64,000 bases of DNA from Oegoconia quadripuncta (lineage: Eukaryota > Arthropoda > Insecta > Lepidoptera > Autostichidae). Each line of letters begins with the position of its first letter. Positions within the stretch are counted from its first letter, which is position 1. The DNA lies in assembly GCA_949316235.1 (NCBI GenBank), contig OX438758.1, positions 9,147,731 through 9,211,730 on the forward strand, read 5' to 3'. Below the pieces are notes generated by a model. That model saw only the letters and a program-made list of their open reading frames with translations. It was not told where the DNA came from and did not search any database. Made by a program: the position numbers and the translations under genes. Shown in pieces: positions 53,355 through 63,789 of this stretch.

Positions 53355-53415
53355 ATTTTTTACCCGACTGCCCAAGGAAGGAGGGTTATGTTTTTCGAGT
53401 GTATGTATGTATGTA

Positions 53416-53836
53416 TTAGGTCCTTACCTATGAAATTGGCGTTTTGTATGAATAATTTAATTAAGACTGTTTTCTCCATACAAACATTTTTGATTATTTT
53501 TGGGAACGGCAAATCCAAATTTAGCTAAACTTTGTGTGTGTTATCGGATAACATTAAGTTAAGTATAGGCAGCGTTAAGTTTTAAAAGTAACCGCTTTAT
53601 AAAAGTTTCAGCGAATCTAAAAAATGATTATGGGAAGCACGTGAAAAGAGCTCCGTTCAAATTTTTTTTATTATGTGATTTAGCCCAGAAATTAAAAAAT
53701 ATTTCATGTGAAACCTTGAAATAACATTCCATTTTCCAAATAAAAAACAAATTTGGATATAGCTTTGACAACCGAAGGAATTGGTACACATGATTAACGA
53801 AGAAAAAAAACTCCAATTTCATAGGTAAGGACCTAA
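53416..53836. mobile_element. 421-bp MITE with perfect 24-bp inverted ends
   Basis: Positions 53416-53439 (starting TTAGGTCCTTACC) are the exact complement of 53813-53836. The interior is A+T-rich and non-coding. The flanks (GTA on the left, ATA on the right) do not prove a duplication, so the superfamily is unclear. It is nested in repeat G and therefore younger. Confidence 0.82.
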
Positions 53837-53910
53837 ATATATGTAGATTTCCTGTAGCCTAAACCGCTTGACCGATTTAGAAGTTCATGGTGTCGTTAGT
53901 CATATGATAT

Positions 53911-54147
53911 ACTAGCTTTCCTCCCGCGACTTCGTCCGCGTGGAAGATTTTATCAAAATACAAACAACAAACTTTCATCCCCTATTTTATCCCCTTGGGG
54001 GTAGAATTTATCAAAATCCTTTCTTAGCGGATGCCTACGTCATAACATCTACCTGCATGCCAAATTTCAGCCCGATCCGTCCAGTGGTTTGGGCTGGGCG
54101 TTGATCACTATGTCAGTCACCTTTGAGTTATACATATATATTTAGAT
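53911..54147 (+). mobile_element. RTE-like LINE 3' tail
   Basis: ACTAGCTTTCCTCCCGCGAC, TTCGTCCGCGTGGAAG, AGCGGATGCCTACGTC and CCAAATTTCAGCCCGATCCG, then CCAGTGGTTTGGGCTGGGC. Inserted into repeat G between GATAT and TTTTATGG. Confidence 0.75.
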
Positions 54148-54330
54148 TTTATGGTAAAAACCAACATGGCGCCCGCGAAAAACAAAATATGCTGTCGGGT
54201 TTCTTCTTCTTCTTTCAGTTGTTATAAATCAATTCTTCTCTCATACCTTGTAGTAGTATTTTTTCGTTTGCACACAATTTGCTGCTAAACCCCAAATTTA
54301 CTGAGTTTCCCACTTCAATGCTCAGGTTAC

Positions 54331-54431
54331 GTGGAAAGAGATCCTTAAAGAGATAAGTCCACCTTTGTACATGACCTATTATTTGTACTCTGTTATATGT
54401 AATTTTTTTGGTGCAATAAAGAATAAAGAAT
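54331..54431 (+). mobile_element. Retroposon-F-like 3' end
   Basis: GTGGAAAGAGATCCTTAAAG, AGATAAGTCCACCTTTGTAC and TTTTTGGTGCAATAAAG followed by an AATAAAG duplication. Matches 37331 in order. Confidence 0.6.
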
Positions 54432-55410
54432 ACCTTCATAGGGATCCAAAGAACATTGTAAGATCATTAATTATGCACATCCATAGCCAGGGAGTAAACA
54501 ATACGGCAAATATTTCCTCTCTTATTTGGATTTCTCTCGAACGATGGATGTCGTATGCCATTTTGAAAAATTCCCATTCAATCTCACCAGCTTTGTAGTA
54601 TAAATTAAAAGCCTCTTTTGTCCAAAGAATTTTGCGGCATTTACGAATTAACTTTAAATATTTTAATGAGATTTAATACAATGTATAATTGCTTGCTTGC
54701 TTGCTCGCTTAAATAAATAAACCATTGCTTGCGTTAAGCAGTGTATTTTAAAGTTATGGTAGAAATCAACTGGCAAATACATCGTGGTAGTTAAAATTCT
54801 GAAATTTTTGTAAATATGTTCTAGAGTTCTATAAGAGAAATATATTCTATTCGAAATACTGACTAAATCTCTGTGGTCAACATATTACACTATATAGACT
54901 GAACAAAATAGTGAGATCTGGGCTATCTGTATTGAATCGTAGTTTCAATGGAAACCGATATTTTGATACTAAAGACTCCAATTCTCCAATTAAAATAACA
55001 TTGTTAGGACTTAACGACCGAAATCGGATAGTATAGCGATCGCTATCTATGTCGAGCTTGTTGGGGCAGGGCATCATAACGCTTACCATGATTATTCATC
55101 AACACCCTTACACTTCCGTACTTTGGATCATAGCCTCCTCTCAGTGCTGTTACGACTTCGCGTTCAGCACCATTTAGGGAACGATTACGTTGATTTTGTT
55201 TGAATAAACCACGAGTATGTTAGTACGATATTAATTCTGTGCCACGAGTGAACTACGAAGAATGAATGACGGAGTGATTGACAGTCATAGGGTTCACTCG
55301 CTCGCAGTGCTGGCATCCATGACGAGCACTGTGTTTCTGAATTCCGAACTATAAACACAAGCTAAGTATAATTATTTATATTTATATTAATTATACGTTC
55401 ATTTAACCCA
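54432..55410. other. Unassigned A+T-rich sequence
   Basis: GCTTGCTTGCTTGCTCGC at about 54692 is a short tetranucleotide run. Nothing else is seen. Confidence 0.4.
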
Positions 55411-55545
55411 TATTAATAAATCGTTCACAATATTGAGATGACCTTAAGTTGATGCTTGACAATCTGTTATTAAAACAGTATCAAAAAAAATTGTAATCAG
55501 ACTGTGACGCTGTCTCAATCTGATCGATTTCTTAATACCACCTAC
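55411..55545. repeat. Possible MITE-D relative
   Basis: CCCATATTAATAAATCG and TTGAGATGACCTTAAGTTGA at one side, CTCAATCTGATCGATTTCTT at the other, recall MITE-D ends. Strongly diverged. Confidence 0.4.
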
Positions 55546-56319
55546 AATGAATGAGACTTAAGTCTTTCAAAATTACTTCCAAGCAAGCATCTTTATACGT
55601 TTGCCTATTCAATACAGTCATAAATTTCCCCGTTTCTCCATAATTATAATCAAATTACAAACAGATCAATAATTGTCAAATGTAAGCAATGAATTAAGCT
55701 TTTCCTCTAACAATCCAAAGACAGGATTTCCAATGAGAACTGGTCAGAATCAATAAACCGACAATAGATTACAATGGACACTACGGTAGTTGTCTCCTGG
55801 ATTTATAACCTCGTCACTTGGACAATAAATAGTGATTTTCGCGTTTCTCCTCGCGACCACGCATGCGCGCAGAACGTAAACTTACTGCGATTGAGAAATT
55901 CAAGGATTTGTAACAGTATCTATCTAACAAGATTTCTCTCAACTTCCCTTTCCTTTCAAAATATCGGCAATAATCCTTGTAAGATTTTTTTCCCTACCAC
56001 ATTGTAGGCCCTAACATGCATAAAATTTTACGTAAGGAGAATAAAAAAAAAAGAAATGAGTCGATTCCAACCCAGCTTCTTAGACGCATAGAGTATCTCT
56101 TTCATCTTATAATACAATCTGTTTGCTCATTATCTCGCTTTAACATACACAAAATATGGCGCGCGCAAGTCAAAGTTGGCTTTTTTAAGAAGAAAGTAGG
56201 CAGTGTGCGTCGTATGTGTGAAAGAGTTCGAATACCCATAAAAAGTTAACGTCTCAAAAACTATTATTCATATTTAATAGCAAGGTAATCTACCCACGCT
56301 GCTCCTCGAAATCGCTTTA
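55546..56319. other. Unassigned sequence
   Basis: Two 77-codon frames here have no family signature. Confidence 0.4.
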
Positions 56320-56447
56320 CCCTACGCCATTTAGGATATTGTGCTGCCAAACCTTCGCAAAGATCGGTTATGTTAGCCATCTTCGAGCGCACGAGCGCCA
56401 AACCGATTAGGAGTCGAAGTGGTCGTCATGTCCGAAATTGGTCGAAA
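56320..56447 (+). pseudogene. LINE-E C-terminal relic, short copy
   Basis: GTGCTGCCAAACCTTCGCAA, GATCGGTTATGTTAGCCATC and TTCGAGCGCACGAGCGCCAA parallel the zinc-finger-like end at 44640-44745 (AIFERTSAK versus AIFKRTSAK). It joins a SINE-A fragment at 56448. Confidence 0.55.
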
Positions 56448-56669
56448 GCATTTTAAATGTCCGCCTGGCTAGCTACCACCATCTTATCTAAATCTGCCGC
56501 CAAACAGCAATCTTGATAGCATTATTGTGTTCCGGTTGTCAGAGATAAGATAGCCAGTTCCCCAAATATTTGGGTATCCGGCTCAGTACACTTCCACCTT
56601 CGGCCTCATCTTCACTTAACATCAGGTGTGATTGAGGTCAAGTGCAAACCCGTTGTGCATAAAAAAAAA
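56448..56669 (+). repeat. SINE-A, head-truncated
   Basis: GCATTTTAAATGTCCGCCTG to CCCGTTGTGCATAAAAAAAA. No tRNA head. Confidence 0.82.
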
Positions 56670-56733
56670 GCATCATCATCACTTTACCTACATTAGTCGA
56701 GCTTGTGCTCTACATAAAAGATAATTGATATTG

Positions 56734-56872
56734 GTGTCAATTCGGTTGTACGCAAACTAAACTAAAATCAATTTTAAAGTAGGTCTGTCTTTTTCCCTCT
56801 GGAACAATATAATGTGACAGCACCAGTCTTTAATCTGCTTTTAGTTTAGTTCGTGTGCAACCGAATCGACAC
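56734..56872. mobile_element. Small inverted-repeat element
   Basis: Arms 56734-56767 and 56839-56872 are complementary at 30 of 34 positions (left arm starts GTGTCAATTCGGTTG), separated by 71 bp. A MITE or a transcribed hairpin is possible. One copy only in this window. Confidence 0.6.
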
Positions 56873-57044
56873 TATTGTTTGCAAAGTACTCATATAATTT
56901 TATGTCCAAAATTTTATACTGTTATCTAAAATTTTACCTTTTTTTCTCTAAAAATTATATAGTCTATAGTCTATTATATAGTATTATGTACTCTTACATC
57001 ATGTTTATAAATTACATGAATATATTTTGACAGAAAAAAGAACG

Positions 57045-57200
57045 TAATTGGTCTCTGTCCCTCTTCAATTTAAGAGCTATGCTCTTGTCGGTGGAGTTTC
57101 TTCCACACTTCTCTGAATTCTGCCTTTTCTTTGACTTCCTATTACGGCACTGCATTTACATTTTCCTTTACTTGTACCATGTATGTATTAGTTGTAATAC
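57045..57200 (-). pseudogene. LINE-D ORF2 C-terminal relic, copy 2
   Basis: AGAGCTATGCTCTTGTCGGT, GGAGTTTCTTCCACACTTC and CCTTTACTTGTACCATGTAT parallel 31538-31655 on the minus strand. Confidence 0.55.
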
Positions 57201-57885
57201 TTGTAAATAAAAAGTTTACCTAAAAAAATATATCTATTTAATACAGTTTACGTTCTCAGTCTTATGTCCCGCAACGCACGTACACCATTGTACTGCATAT
57301 AAGGCTCAGTGAAGCGACTTGATATTTTTATACGATACTAGACGCCATTGTGGGGCTAGTACTGGAACAGGTATACCTGGTTAACTGTTATTTGTAGCTG
57401 GTACGGACCAACGGTTCCGTGTCAGCCCCACAATTGAGACCAGCCATAGAATGCTGTCGATTAGAGATATTGGATATTGTTACCTACTTTTGAATATCAG
57501 TTCCAACATGTAAGACTTAGTAAGGATAATAACAATTTAGACTAATAAGGACTTCATATATGGAGAGAGGTGTGCTACAATGGTGGTTACATTTTAGAAG
57601 TCAATAAAGTGAAAGTTAAATATATTTCAGAAGTTGAACGTGGATCACTTAATCTCAACTAATCCCATTTATCCCAACTAATATTAACACGTTCACGGAC
57701 ACTGAACCAGACACAATAGAAGTTTTATTGTTAAATTTAAATTTGGGGGGACGAGCACGGACTCCCAGGGCACAGCATTCTACTTAGTTTGGGGAAGTCA
57801 GGAGACTAACGATAATGAACTAACAGTAAGTGTGGTATGCAAATAACTAGCGTAATAAAATGGTAGCGCCTGACAAATGAGGAAC
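57201..57885. other. Unassigned sequence
   Basis: 57400-57440 holds ACGGTTCCGTGTCAGCC and CCAACGG words; no gene is recognised. Confidence 0.4.
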
Positions 57886-58160
57886 AAATGCTTTTTAGGT
57901 GCAAAGGCTTTTTATACGCAGTCTTTTATGTGCAAAATTATTTAGGCGCAAAGTTTTTTACACTCAAAGTCTTATTGTGCGCAAAGTCTTTTTAGGCCCA
58001 ATGTCTGTCTATGCGCAAAGGCTTTTTAAACGCGAAGGCTTTTTAGGCATAAATGATTCTTAGGCGTAATTTTTTTTGTAGGTATAAAGGTTCTTTAGGC
58101 CTAATGTCTTTTAGGCATAAAGGCTTATTAGGCGTAAAGTCTTCACGTGTCTTTTGCTCC
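57886..58160. repeat. Degenerate minisatellite, unit about 17 bp
   Basis: A unit like GGCGCAAAGGCTTTTTA recurs roughly 14 times with substitutions and small indels: GGTGCAAAGGCTTTTTAT, GGCGCAAAGTTTTTTA, TGCGCAAAGTCTTTTTA, GGCATAAAGGCTTATTA and others. It stands out from the flanks. Most units begin at GCG/GCA and keep AAAG-CTTT. Confidence 0.85.
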
Positions 58161-58559
58161 TTAATGTTTTGCAAATGTTCACGTTAAATTTAATTTACGG
58201 GTAGATAGATACCTACGCTAGATTTTTTTTGTTAAACAAATCGCAGTTTATAATTTATATTATTTTATGTTTTACTAGGCATTATAATAAACCAATTTTG
58301 AAACTTGCAGGTACTACCGTTTTTATTAAATTATAACTAAAATAATAATCGTGGAAAAATTATATATTTTGGGACTTCTTGCTTTCCACCCTGTCTTAGA
58401 TTTTGAGATTTTCTTTTTGTTTTTATTATTTGTCATAATATAGGCAGTAATGTTACGTATTTTGTATCAATTTTAAATGGCTAGCTATTACAGCTAACTG
58501 CAGATCGCAATAACAGAACGTACAGAGTTAAATAACCCCTTAAAACGTAACAATAAACA
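58161..58559. other. Unassigned A+T-rich sequence
   Basis: No recognised feature. Confidence 0.4.
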
Positions 58560-58700
58560 ACAATAATTTCCAAGTCAAAAGATTTTATTTCATAGGAGTG
58601 TAAACGTATTTTTTTTTTACTTTATATTAAATTACTGCTCATTCACAAAGTTGACTCCCCAGAGAAGAAAGAGCAAGAAACTCAATGAAAGTTACTTTTT
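58560..58700 (-). mobile_element. LINE-C-like 3' end, degenerate
   Basis: GACTCCCCAGAGAAGAAAGA and GCAAGAAACTCAATGAAAG match the 3' UTR of LINE-C on the minus strand (compare 5900-5945). Confidence 0.5.
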
Positions 58701-58964
58701 TAGTTACAATTTATAAAGCGGTCAAAAAAGGAATGTATAATTTGACTGATTATCGCTGAGCGGTCTATGCCCAAGCGTGATTATAATTACGTTAACAATA
58801 TCATTTCTCTCTCGAAAAGTTAATGATGCTTCTAATTTGTATTTTATTGTTCTCCATTAAGATATGATGTTTTTAATTATTTATTTCATTGCAGTATAAG
58901 GAACCTTCCACATTTATTACGAACATTATGGAGAACATAAACTTTTTCCTTTTGAAACCCACAG

Positions 58965-59339
58965 CCATGGTTTACAAAACGGATGTCTCGGCTTCGATTC
59001 AGCGGGGTACCTGAATATTTAGTTTCTTGGTTTGGTGAGTGGTATGGAATTTTTAAATGACCCTTTGGGCAGCTACCACCATATCTAAGTTCGCCATCAA
59101 GCAGTATTTTTATGATCTGGCTGTGGGAAATAAGACAGTCCCTTAAATAAGTTAAAGGTTTCGGGTTGTAAGTATATATCCATAACGTAAAAGTCACACG
59201 GCTGACAGACAGACAAACAGCAGACGAACATAAAAGTCATCGACAATGTAAAAAGATTCGTTTAAACAGAATCTCTAACATTTCCACTTTCAGCAACTCT
59301 TCAATTAACTTTAGATGTGATTGTAGTCGAGGGCTAACC
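58965..59339 (+). repeat. Degenerate SINE-A-like copy
   Basis: CTTCGATTCAGCGGGGTACC (mutated B box), TAGTTTCTTGGTTTGG, CAGCTACCACCATATC and GATGTGATTGTAGTCGAG keep SINE-A order. The interior around 59180-59290 is new or has been replaced. Confidence 0.5.
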
Positions 59340-59415
59340 CGGTACCCTAGCAGACTCGAACCAGCTACCTTTGGTTTCGCAGACAGGGTCACTAGCCACT
59401 ACACCAATCGGTCGT
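59340..59415 (-). repeat. Diverged tRNA-headed SINE fragment
   Basis: The plus strand has CCTAGCAGACTCGAACCAGC, CTTTGGTTTCGCAGACAGGG and CCACTACACCAATCGGTCG. Same head type as 3580 and 7900. Confidence 0.6.
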
Positions 59416-59696
59416 CCAATATAAGGAAGACTGGAATTTCATTTTAATTATTTAATTAATTATAGCTCGAATAATTGAACAGATCTTTAATGACTCCCTT
59501 TATTTCAATCGTCTGCCTCACATGAACGTTAGTGCGAATTGAAATTATGTACTATAGTGAGTAATTTCTTAGATTCTTGCAATTGAAAATTATTATTCGC
59601 ATTGATGGTTTAACAACTAGCAAGTAGTGATTTTACTTTAAATGAAAACAATAGCATGGTTTTCTTTTAAGAAGGCTTATTCCATTGATTGATTGA

Positions 59697-59975
59697 TTAA
59701 TTAAGATTTGTTTTTAAATAGGTACAGAATAAATTAAAAAAAAACGCTGTGACCTGCACTCGAGAAGCCTTTTCAAGAATTTCAAATTTTTGATAAAAAC
59801 GGTTATTTTTTTATAACCGTGAATTCTGAAAAAAATACCTATCAAAGCTATGTAGATATTATTTATAATTAGCTTTTAGGCTTCTAGAGTACACGTCAGT
59901 GTGTATTTTAAAATAAATCTTAATTTATCCAATGAGGGCGCCGCTGGACGGAATAAACCCTCTTAATTCAGGTGT
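59697..59975. mobile_element. Repeat I, copy 2, inverted-repeat form
   Basis: The left arm (TTAATTAAGATTTGTTTTTA to GAGAAGCCT, 59697-59770) and right arm (AGGCTTCTAGAGTACACG to AATCTTAATTTA, 59876-59933) are imperfect complements. A second small hairpin (ACGGTTAT/ATAACCGT at about 59797-59820) lies between. Related to 50380-50550. Confidence 0.55.
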
Positions 59976-59989
59976 GAGCCGTGTATTTT

Positions 59990-60310
59990 AGGATTCTGTA
60001 TCTAAAGGGAAAAACGGAGCCCAATTTCTATCACTCTGCTGTCTGTCCGTACGTTTATCATAGGTCTCTATCTAGTAAACGGAGTGAGTTATTAATCTGG
60101 ATTTTGGATATTTTTCTGTAGAATGTTGAAACAAAACGGATTATTGAATTATAGAATTTAGAAAAGGCCATGTAGGGTGTCGTTTTCTAGAACTCTTTTT
60201 TATTAATTTTTAATAAGTGTCATATGGGGTCAATTTGTCTGTTTTAGGCAATTTTTGTTACAGGGTCTCTCTCTAAAATTAAACGAGTTAGATACTATTA
60301 TTGAAAATTT
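59990..60310. repeat. Old lepidopteran-type repeat, left part
   Basis: GGATTCTGTATCTAAAGGGA, AAAACGGAGCCCAATTTC and CTCTGCTGTCTGTCCGTACG form a pattern I know as a common dispersed repeat of moths and butterflies. Its partner piece CCGAACTCCTTGTGCGCTAG lies at 61028-61068, beyond two insertions. Class not assigned. Confidence 0.45.
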
Positions 60311-60426
60311 CTGAATATTTTGTTCCATACTGTCAGTAATCGTATATTCAAAATGCCATTTGTAAGCTGTGACATACATATTTTCTTTCACGCGTTCAGT
60401 TTGTGCGTGTGTAGTATGTATACCAG

Positions 60427-60801
60427 ATGAGTTTTTTTACCGTAAGGAAAAAAAAATAGAGCATATTAGGCAAGTGAAATAGAAGTTATTGTCATAGGTA
60501 GTTTTTTTTTTTTTTTTCAAAAACGCACGCGCTCTACGGTGATTGATATGCGACTGGCGTGATTCTTAGGGTTCCTATCATGCGAAATTTATTTGGAATT
60601 CATATTTTCTCCAAGTTTTCTTTGTTTATTTAATTTAATGATGAAACTATGTGGAATAGGCTACCAACGCGACCATGAAATGACATAATTAAAACTTTAT
60701 TCTATGATAGTTTTGAAAAAAATAATTAAACTAGCTATGCCAATACCTCTATTTCATTTACCTACAATGCCCTATTTTTACGCTAAAAAAACTCATCCGG
60801 T
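60427..60801. mobile_element. MITE-E, best-preserved copy
   Basis: Left AGATGAGTTTTTTTACCGTA and right ACGCTAAAAAAACTCATCCG are inverted ends. They are followed by inverted subterminal blocks (AGGCAAGTGAAATAGAAG; CTATTTCATTTACCTACAA). About 375 bp. TATACC before and GGTATA after are the flanks. This copy gives the uninterrupted interior that shows the insertion in 1782-2522. Confidence 0.82.
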
Positions 60802-60804
60802 ATA

Positions 60805-61010
60805 TGTATGTTTGTTACCTCTTCACGCCAAACGCCTGGACAGTTTTGGTTGAAATTTGGTCGGTAGACGGATTGGGACCTGGATTAATATTAATGACTG
60901 GTTCCTGTAGGATATATTTATTATTTTATTGGTGGGATTGCTTTTGAGTCATAGATTTGGTAGTATAACGAATTCTACGCGGACGAAGTCGCGGATAACA
61001 GCTAGTAAAT
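60805..61010 (-). mobile_element. RTE-like LINE 3' tail
   Basis: GTTACCTCTTCACGCC, GGTTGAAATTTGGTCGGTAG, GGGACCTGGATTAATA and CGCGGACGAAGTCGCGGATA then ACAGCTAGTA. It directly abuts MITE-E. Confidence 0.7.
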
Positions 61011-61027
61011 AATAAAAATTTCTGAAT

Positions 61028-61068
61028 ACCGAACTCCTTGTGCGCTAGTCCGACACGCACTTAGTTTG
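61028..61068. repeat. Old lepidopteran-type repeat, right part
   Basis: CCGAACTCCTTGTGCGCTAG then TCCGACACGCACTTAG; continues the repeat broken at about 60310. Confidence 0.45.
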
Positions 61069-61508
61069 CTTCATTAGGTTTTGACGGAAACAGCAATATA
61101 AATATTTCATTATGTATTTTTGACCTGCAAAGTAGTTTCATTTGTATGAAACTGTTTCAATTAGAACTAAATACCAGTAGATTTACATAAAATACAAGGT
61201 AATGAATAGATTCTTCATAAACATTCTTTATTTATAGTAAACGTGAACTAAGTTCCCAAAGCCGCGGTACAGTAAAGGGGTATACATAATGCAACTTTAC
61301 TCTGGTGTTAATTCGCTAAGGCTTGCTGTATGACAGGCCGGTGGATGCGAAACTACAAAAGATATAGTCAATTGCGTCGTGAGGACTAACGTGGATACGT
61401 GTCGTTTCATATATTTATTTATTTACTTTGGAGTGAAATAAAGAGGTGTTTATTGTATTCCTGAACCTGAAATTATTTTGATCAGAAGAAACTATTCCGG
61501 CTATAAAA
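61069..61508. other. Unassigned A+T-rich sequence
   Basis: No recognised feature. Confidence 0.4.
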
Positions 61509-61665
61509 ATATGTTTTTTTTTTACTTACAACAGGTTAACACTTGACCTCAATCATACCTGATGTTAAGTGAAGATGAAGCCGAAGGTGGAAGCGTACTG
61601 ACCCGGAAACTCCATCTTTTTTAGGGACTATCTTATCTCTGATAACCGAAACATAACAATGTTAT
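61509..61665 (-). repeat. SINE-A 3' half
   Basis: The plus strand has a T-run, GGTTAACACTTGACCTCAAT, GATGTTAAGTGAAGATGAAG and CTGACCCGGAAACTCC, ending near AACAATGTTATATG. Confidence 0.75.
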
Positions 61666-62646
61666 ATGTTTTTCCTTAATTATCTATCTAATTAAGGAAT
61701 TATAAACACCCCCCAGCGGAATAATAACAGTAACTGAATTAGTAACAATCCTTTATTTTATTTTTCTAGCCATATTGATTACAACACAAATGATCTAATT
61801 GAGGTGTATCGGCTCTGTGGTATACAAAATATAACCTTGTATATTTATAAGTGTCCTGAATATTTTGTATGTTTATTTAAAGTTAACCTGGTCAGTATTA
61901 GTGTTTAACTCATGAATTGAAGGGTGTTATAAATTATATAATATAAATAGTGTATGTCTTTGTATCCGTGTGTCTGCCATTGTAGCGATAAAATGGATGA
62001 GTCGATTTAAAAAATGTTTATTTATTTTCGAAAACTAGTGGTTCAACCATTTTGAAGATGTTTGACTTTTAACGCAGTTGCTTTATTTACCACTATGATA
62101 TTAATATGTTCAAAGTTTCTGTGGGGTTTTCTAAATGTTCAATTTTGCTTATTACTCATTATCACCACCTAATATATATACGATTAAAACTGCGTGAGGG
62201 CTTGTCATCCAAAATAGCGCTTAAAGACGTAAGTCTTATGACTTATCGCACTAAAATGTGGTTTCTCACAATGGGTCTTATAAGAAAGATCAAGGGTTGG
62301 AGAGAGCGATGCTCGGCGCTCCACTAGGTAATCGAATTAGAAATTAAGAAATGTGGAGGCACGCGAAAGTCACCAACATACAGCCCCGGATTTGTAAGTT
62401 GATTTGTAAGAGCAATTGATTTGCAAGATACATAACTCGAAGAACTGGTGTTTTAGTACGTAATTTCATCGTTATTGTCATCAGTTACGTGTAGACATGT
62501 GATTGGTTGGCTCATTGCTCGTCGGTAATTTGACGGTGTCTCATTGGTCAACGTAATCGATGACGATACCGATGAAGTACATAATCTAAGGGCTGATGGC
62601 CGGTGTGGAGACGAGTGGAGACGACGCACTAGGATATTCGCTTACA
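61666..62646. other. Unassigned A+T-rich sequence
   Basis: No repeat end is recognised. The end of the stretch (from about 62540) probably belongs to the LINE relic that follows. Confidence 0.4.
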
Positions 62647-62751
62647 AGGTGGAAGGACGATCTAATGAAGGTTTCGGGAAGTCACTGGATGCAGGGCGCT
62701 TCCAACCGGCCGCAGCCACTCTGGAAATATATTGAGGAGGCCTATTTTTAG
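62647..62751 (+). pseudogene. LINE ORF2 C-terminal relic, RTE-like
   Basis: A 34-codon frame ending TAG encodes RWKDDLMKVSGSHWMQGASN, then PLWKYIEEAYF. The RW.DD..K..G..WM..A..R..W pattern is characteristic of the C-terminus of RTE-type and related non-LTR element proteins. Nothing convincing remains upstream in this frame. An overlapping longer open frame (62544-62735) is a shadow. Confidence 0.65.
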
Positions 62752-63789
62752 CAGTTGTTGCGGCTGATATGATAATACAAAAAAATAAAATCGTATATTT
62801 TATTGAAGTTTAGATTCTGAATATCTGTCTAGATTTAGAAAAATATAAAGGAAGGTCCACACAAATCGTACAACAGAAAGACATGCGTGCGACGGGCTAT
62901 AATAGTCTTGATATTTTCTTTATCTCGGTCGTTCTCTGTTCTCACTGCGTATACTATTACCTGTTTGCGGATTATTCGCAAATGTTACGATGCTAGTTTT
63001 GTTCTACGTTTCCATTCTCTTAAGGGCAGAATACACTTCACTATATTAATACACATTTTATTGACACAGAACTTTCAGTTAAGTCTTCTGTCATACTTAC
63101 TCGTATCTCATGCATCGTGAATGGAGATTGGACTTGACGTTTATTAGGCAGAATTCAGACGTTATACATAGTAATAGACCGAACATAACGATTAAATAAC
63201 GTAGCCCACTTCTATACAAAATTATTAGCCACGTATAAGCTGTGACGAATATACGGAACGACGACGATATGGAATCTAATTATGTGTTGTTCTTATCAGA
63301 TTACGAATTTATTAATACCTTTCCTAATACATCGTAAGTATTTTCTTTGGAATCAAGCAGTATTTATATTTAAAAAGTATTGTGAATTACATAGCTACAC
63401 CACCATGGCCGGCTTTTGCATAAGCATTGCACTGTCTACGTCCGGGTAGACGATGAGTGCTTCACGGTCGTACAGAAAAACCGTCCACGACGGCATTCTT
63501 ACTATCACGCCTGCGTCATAACATCACACAGGATGTGGTAGACTAGACAAAGGTACCTCGTGATGGTGGACTCCCTGGATTCCATCCACTACGTCCATAA
63601 CGTTTGTAGCTTGGACACCTTCATTAAAGGAGAACTTCTGACCGAAAGGCGTCGTATTCCGACGGTTTCATGGAAGACAGCAAAATAGTCCGCCGGACAG
63701 CACAACGATACGTGCCAAATATTTAAAATAAGATATTATTATGTATTTTAGTTGCCTGAGAATAAATTATTTATTATTTTTATTACAGG
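62752..63789. other. Unassigned sequence; low-A+T segment at 63390-63720
   Basis: 63390-63720 is less A+T-rich and reads in pieces (a frame with LVMVDSLDSIHYVHNV around 63560-63610), with stops. It may be a decayed element gene, but I recognise no family. Confidence 0.35.

Larger units (their letters stand above)
53355..54203 (+). repeat. Dispersed repeat G, copy 3, with two insertions
   Basis: Pieces in family order: TTTTTACCCGACTGCCCAAG to GAGTGTATGTATG (53359-53415), CTGTAGCCTAAACCGCTTGA (53852-53910), and TTTTATGGTAAAAACCAACA with CATGGCGCCCGCG (54148-54203). A MITE splits the first gap and an RTE tail the second. Confidence 0.7.

Noticed and set aside
57886..58160. Coding tandem repeat
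   Set aside because: Unit lengths vary and are not multiples of three throughout, and all frames contain stops.
62544..62735. 63-codon frame overlapping the RTE-like relic
   Set aside because: The neighbouring frame carries the recognised RW.DD...WM pattern; this one is its shadow.
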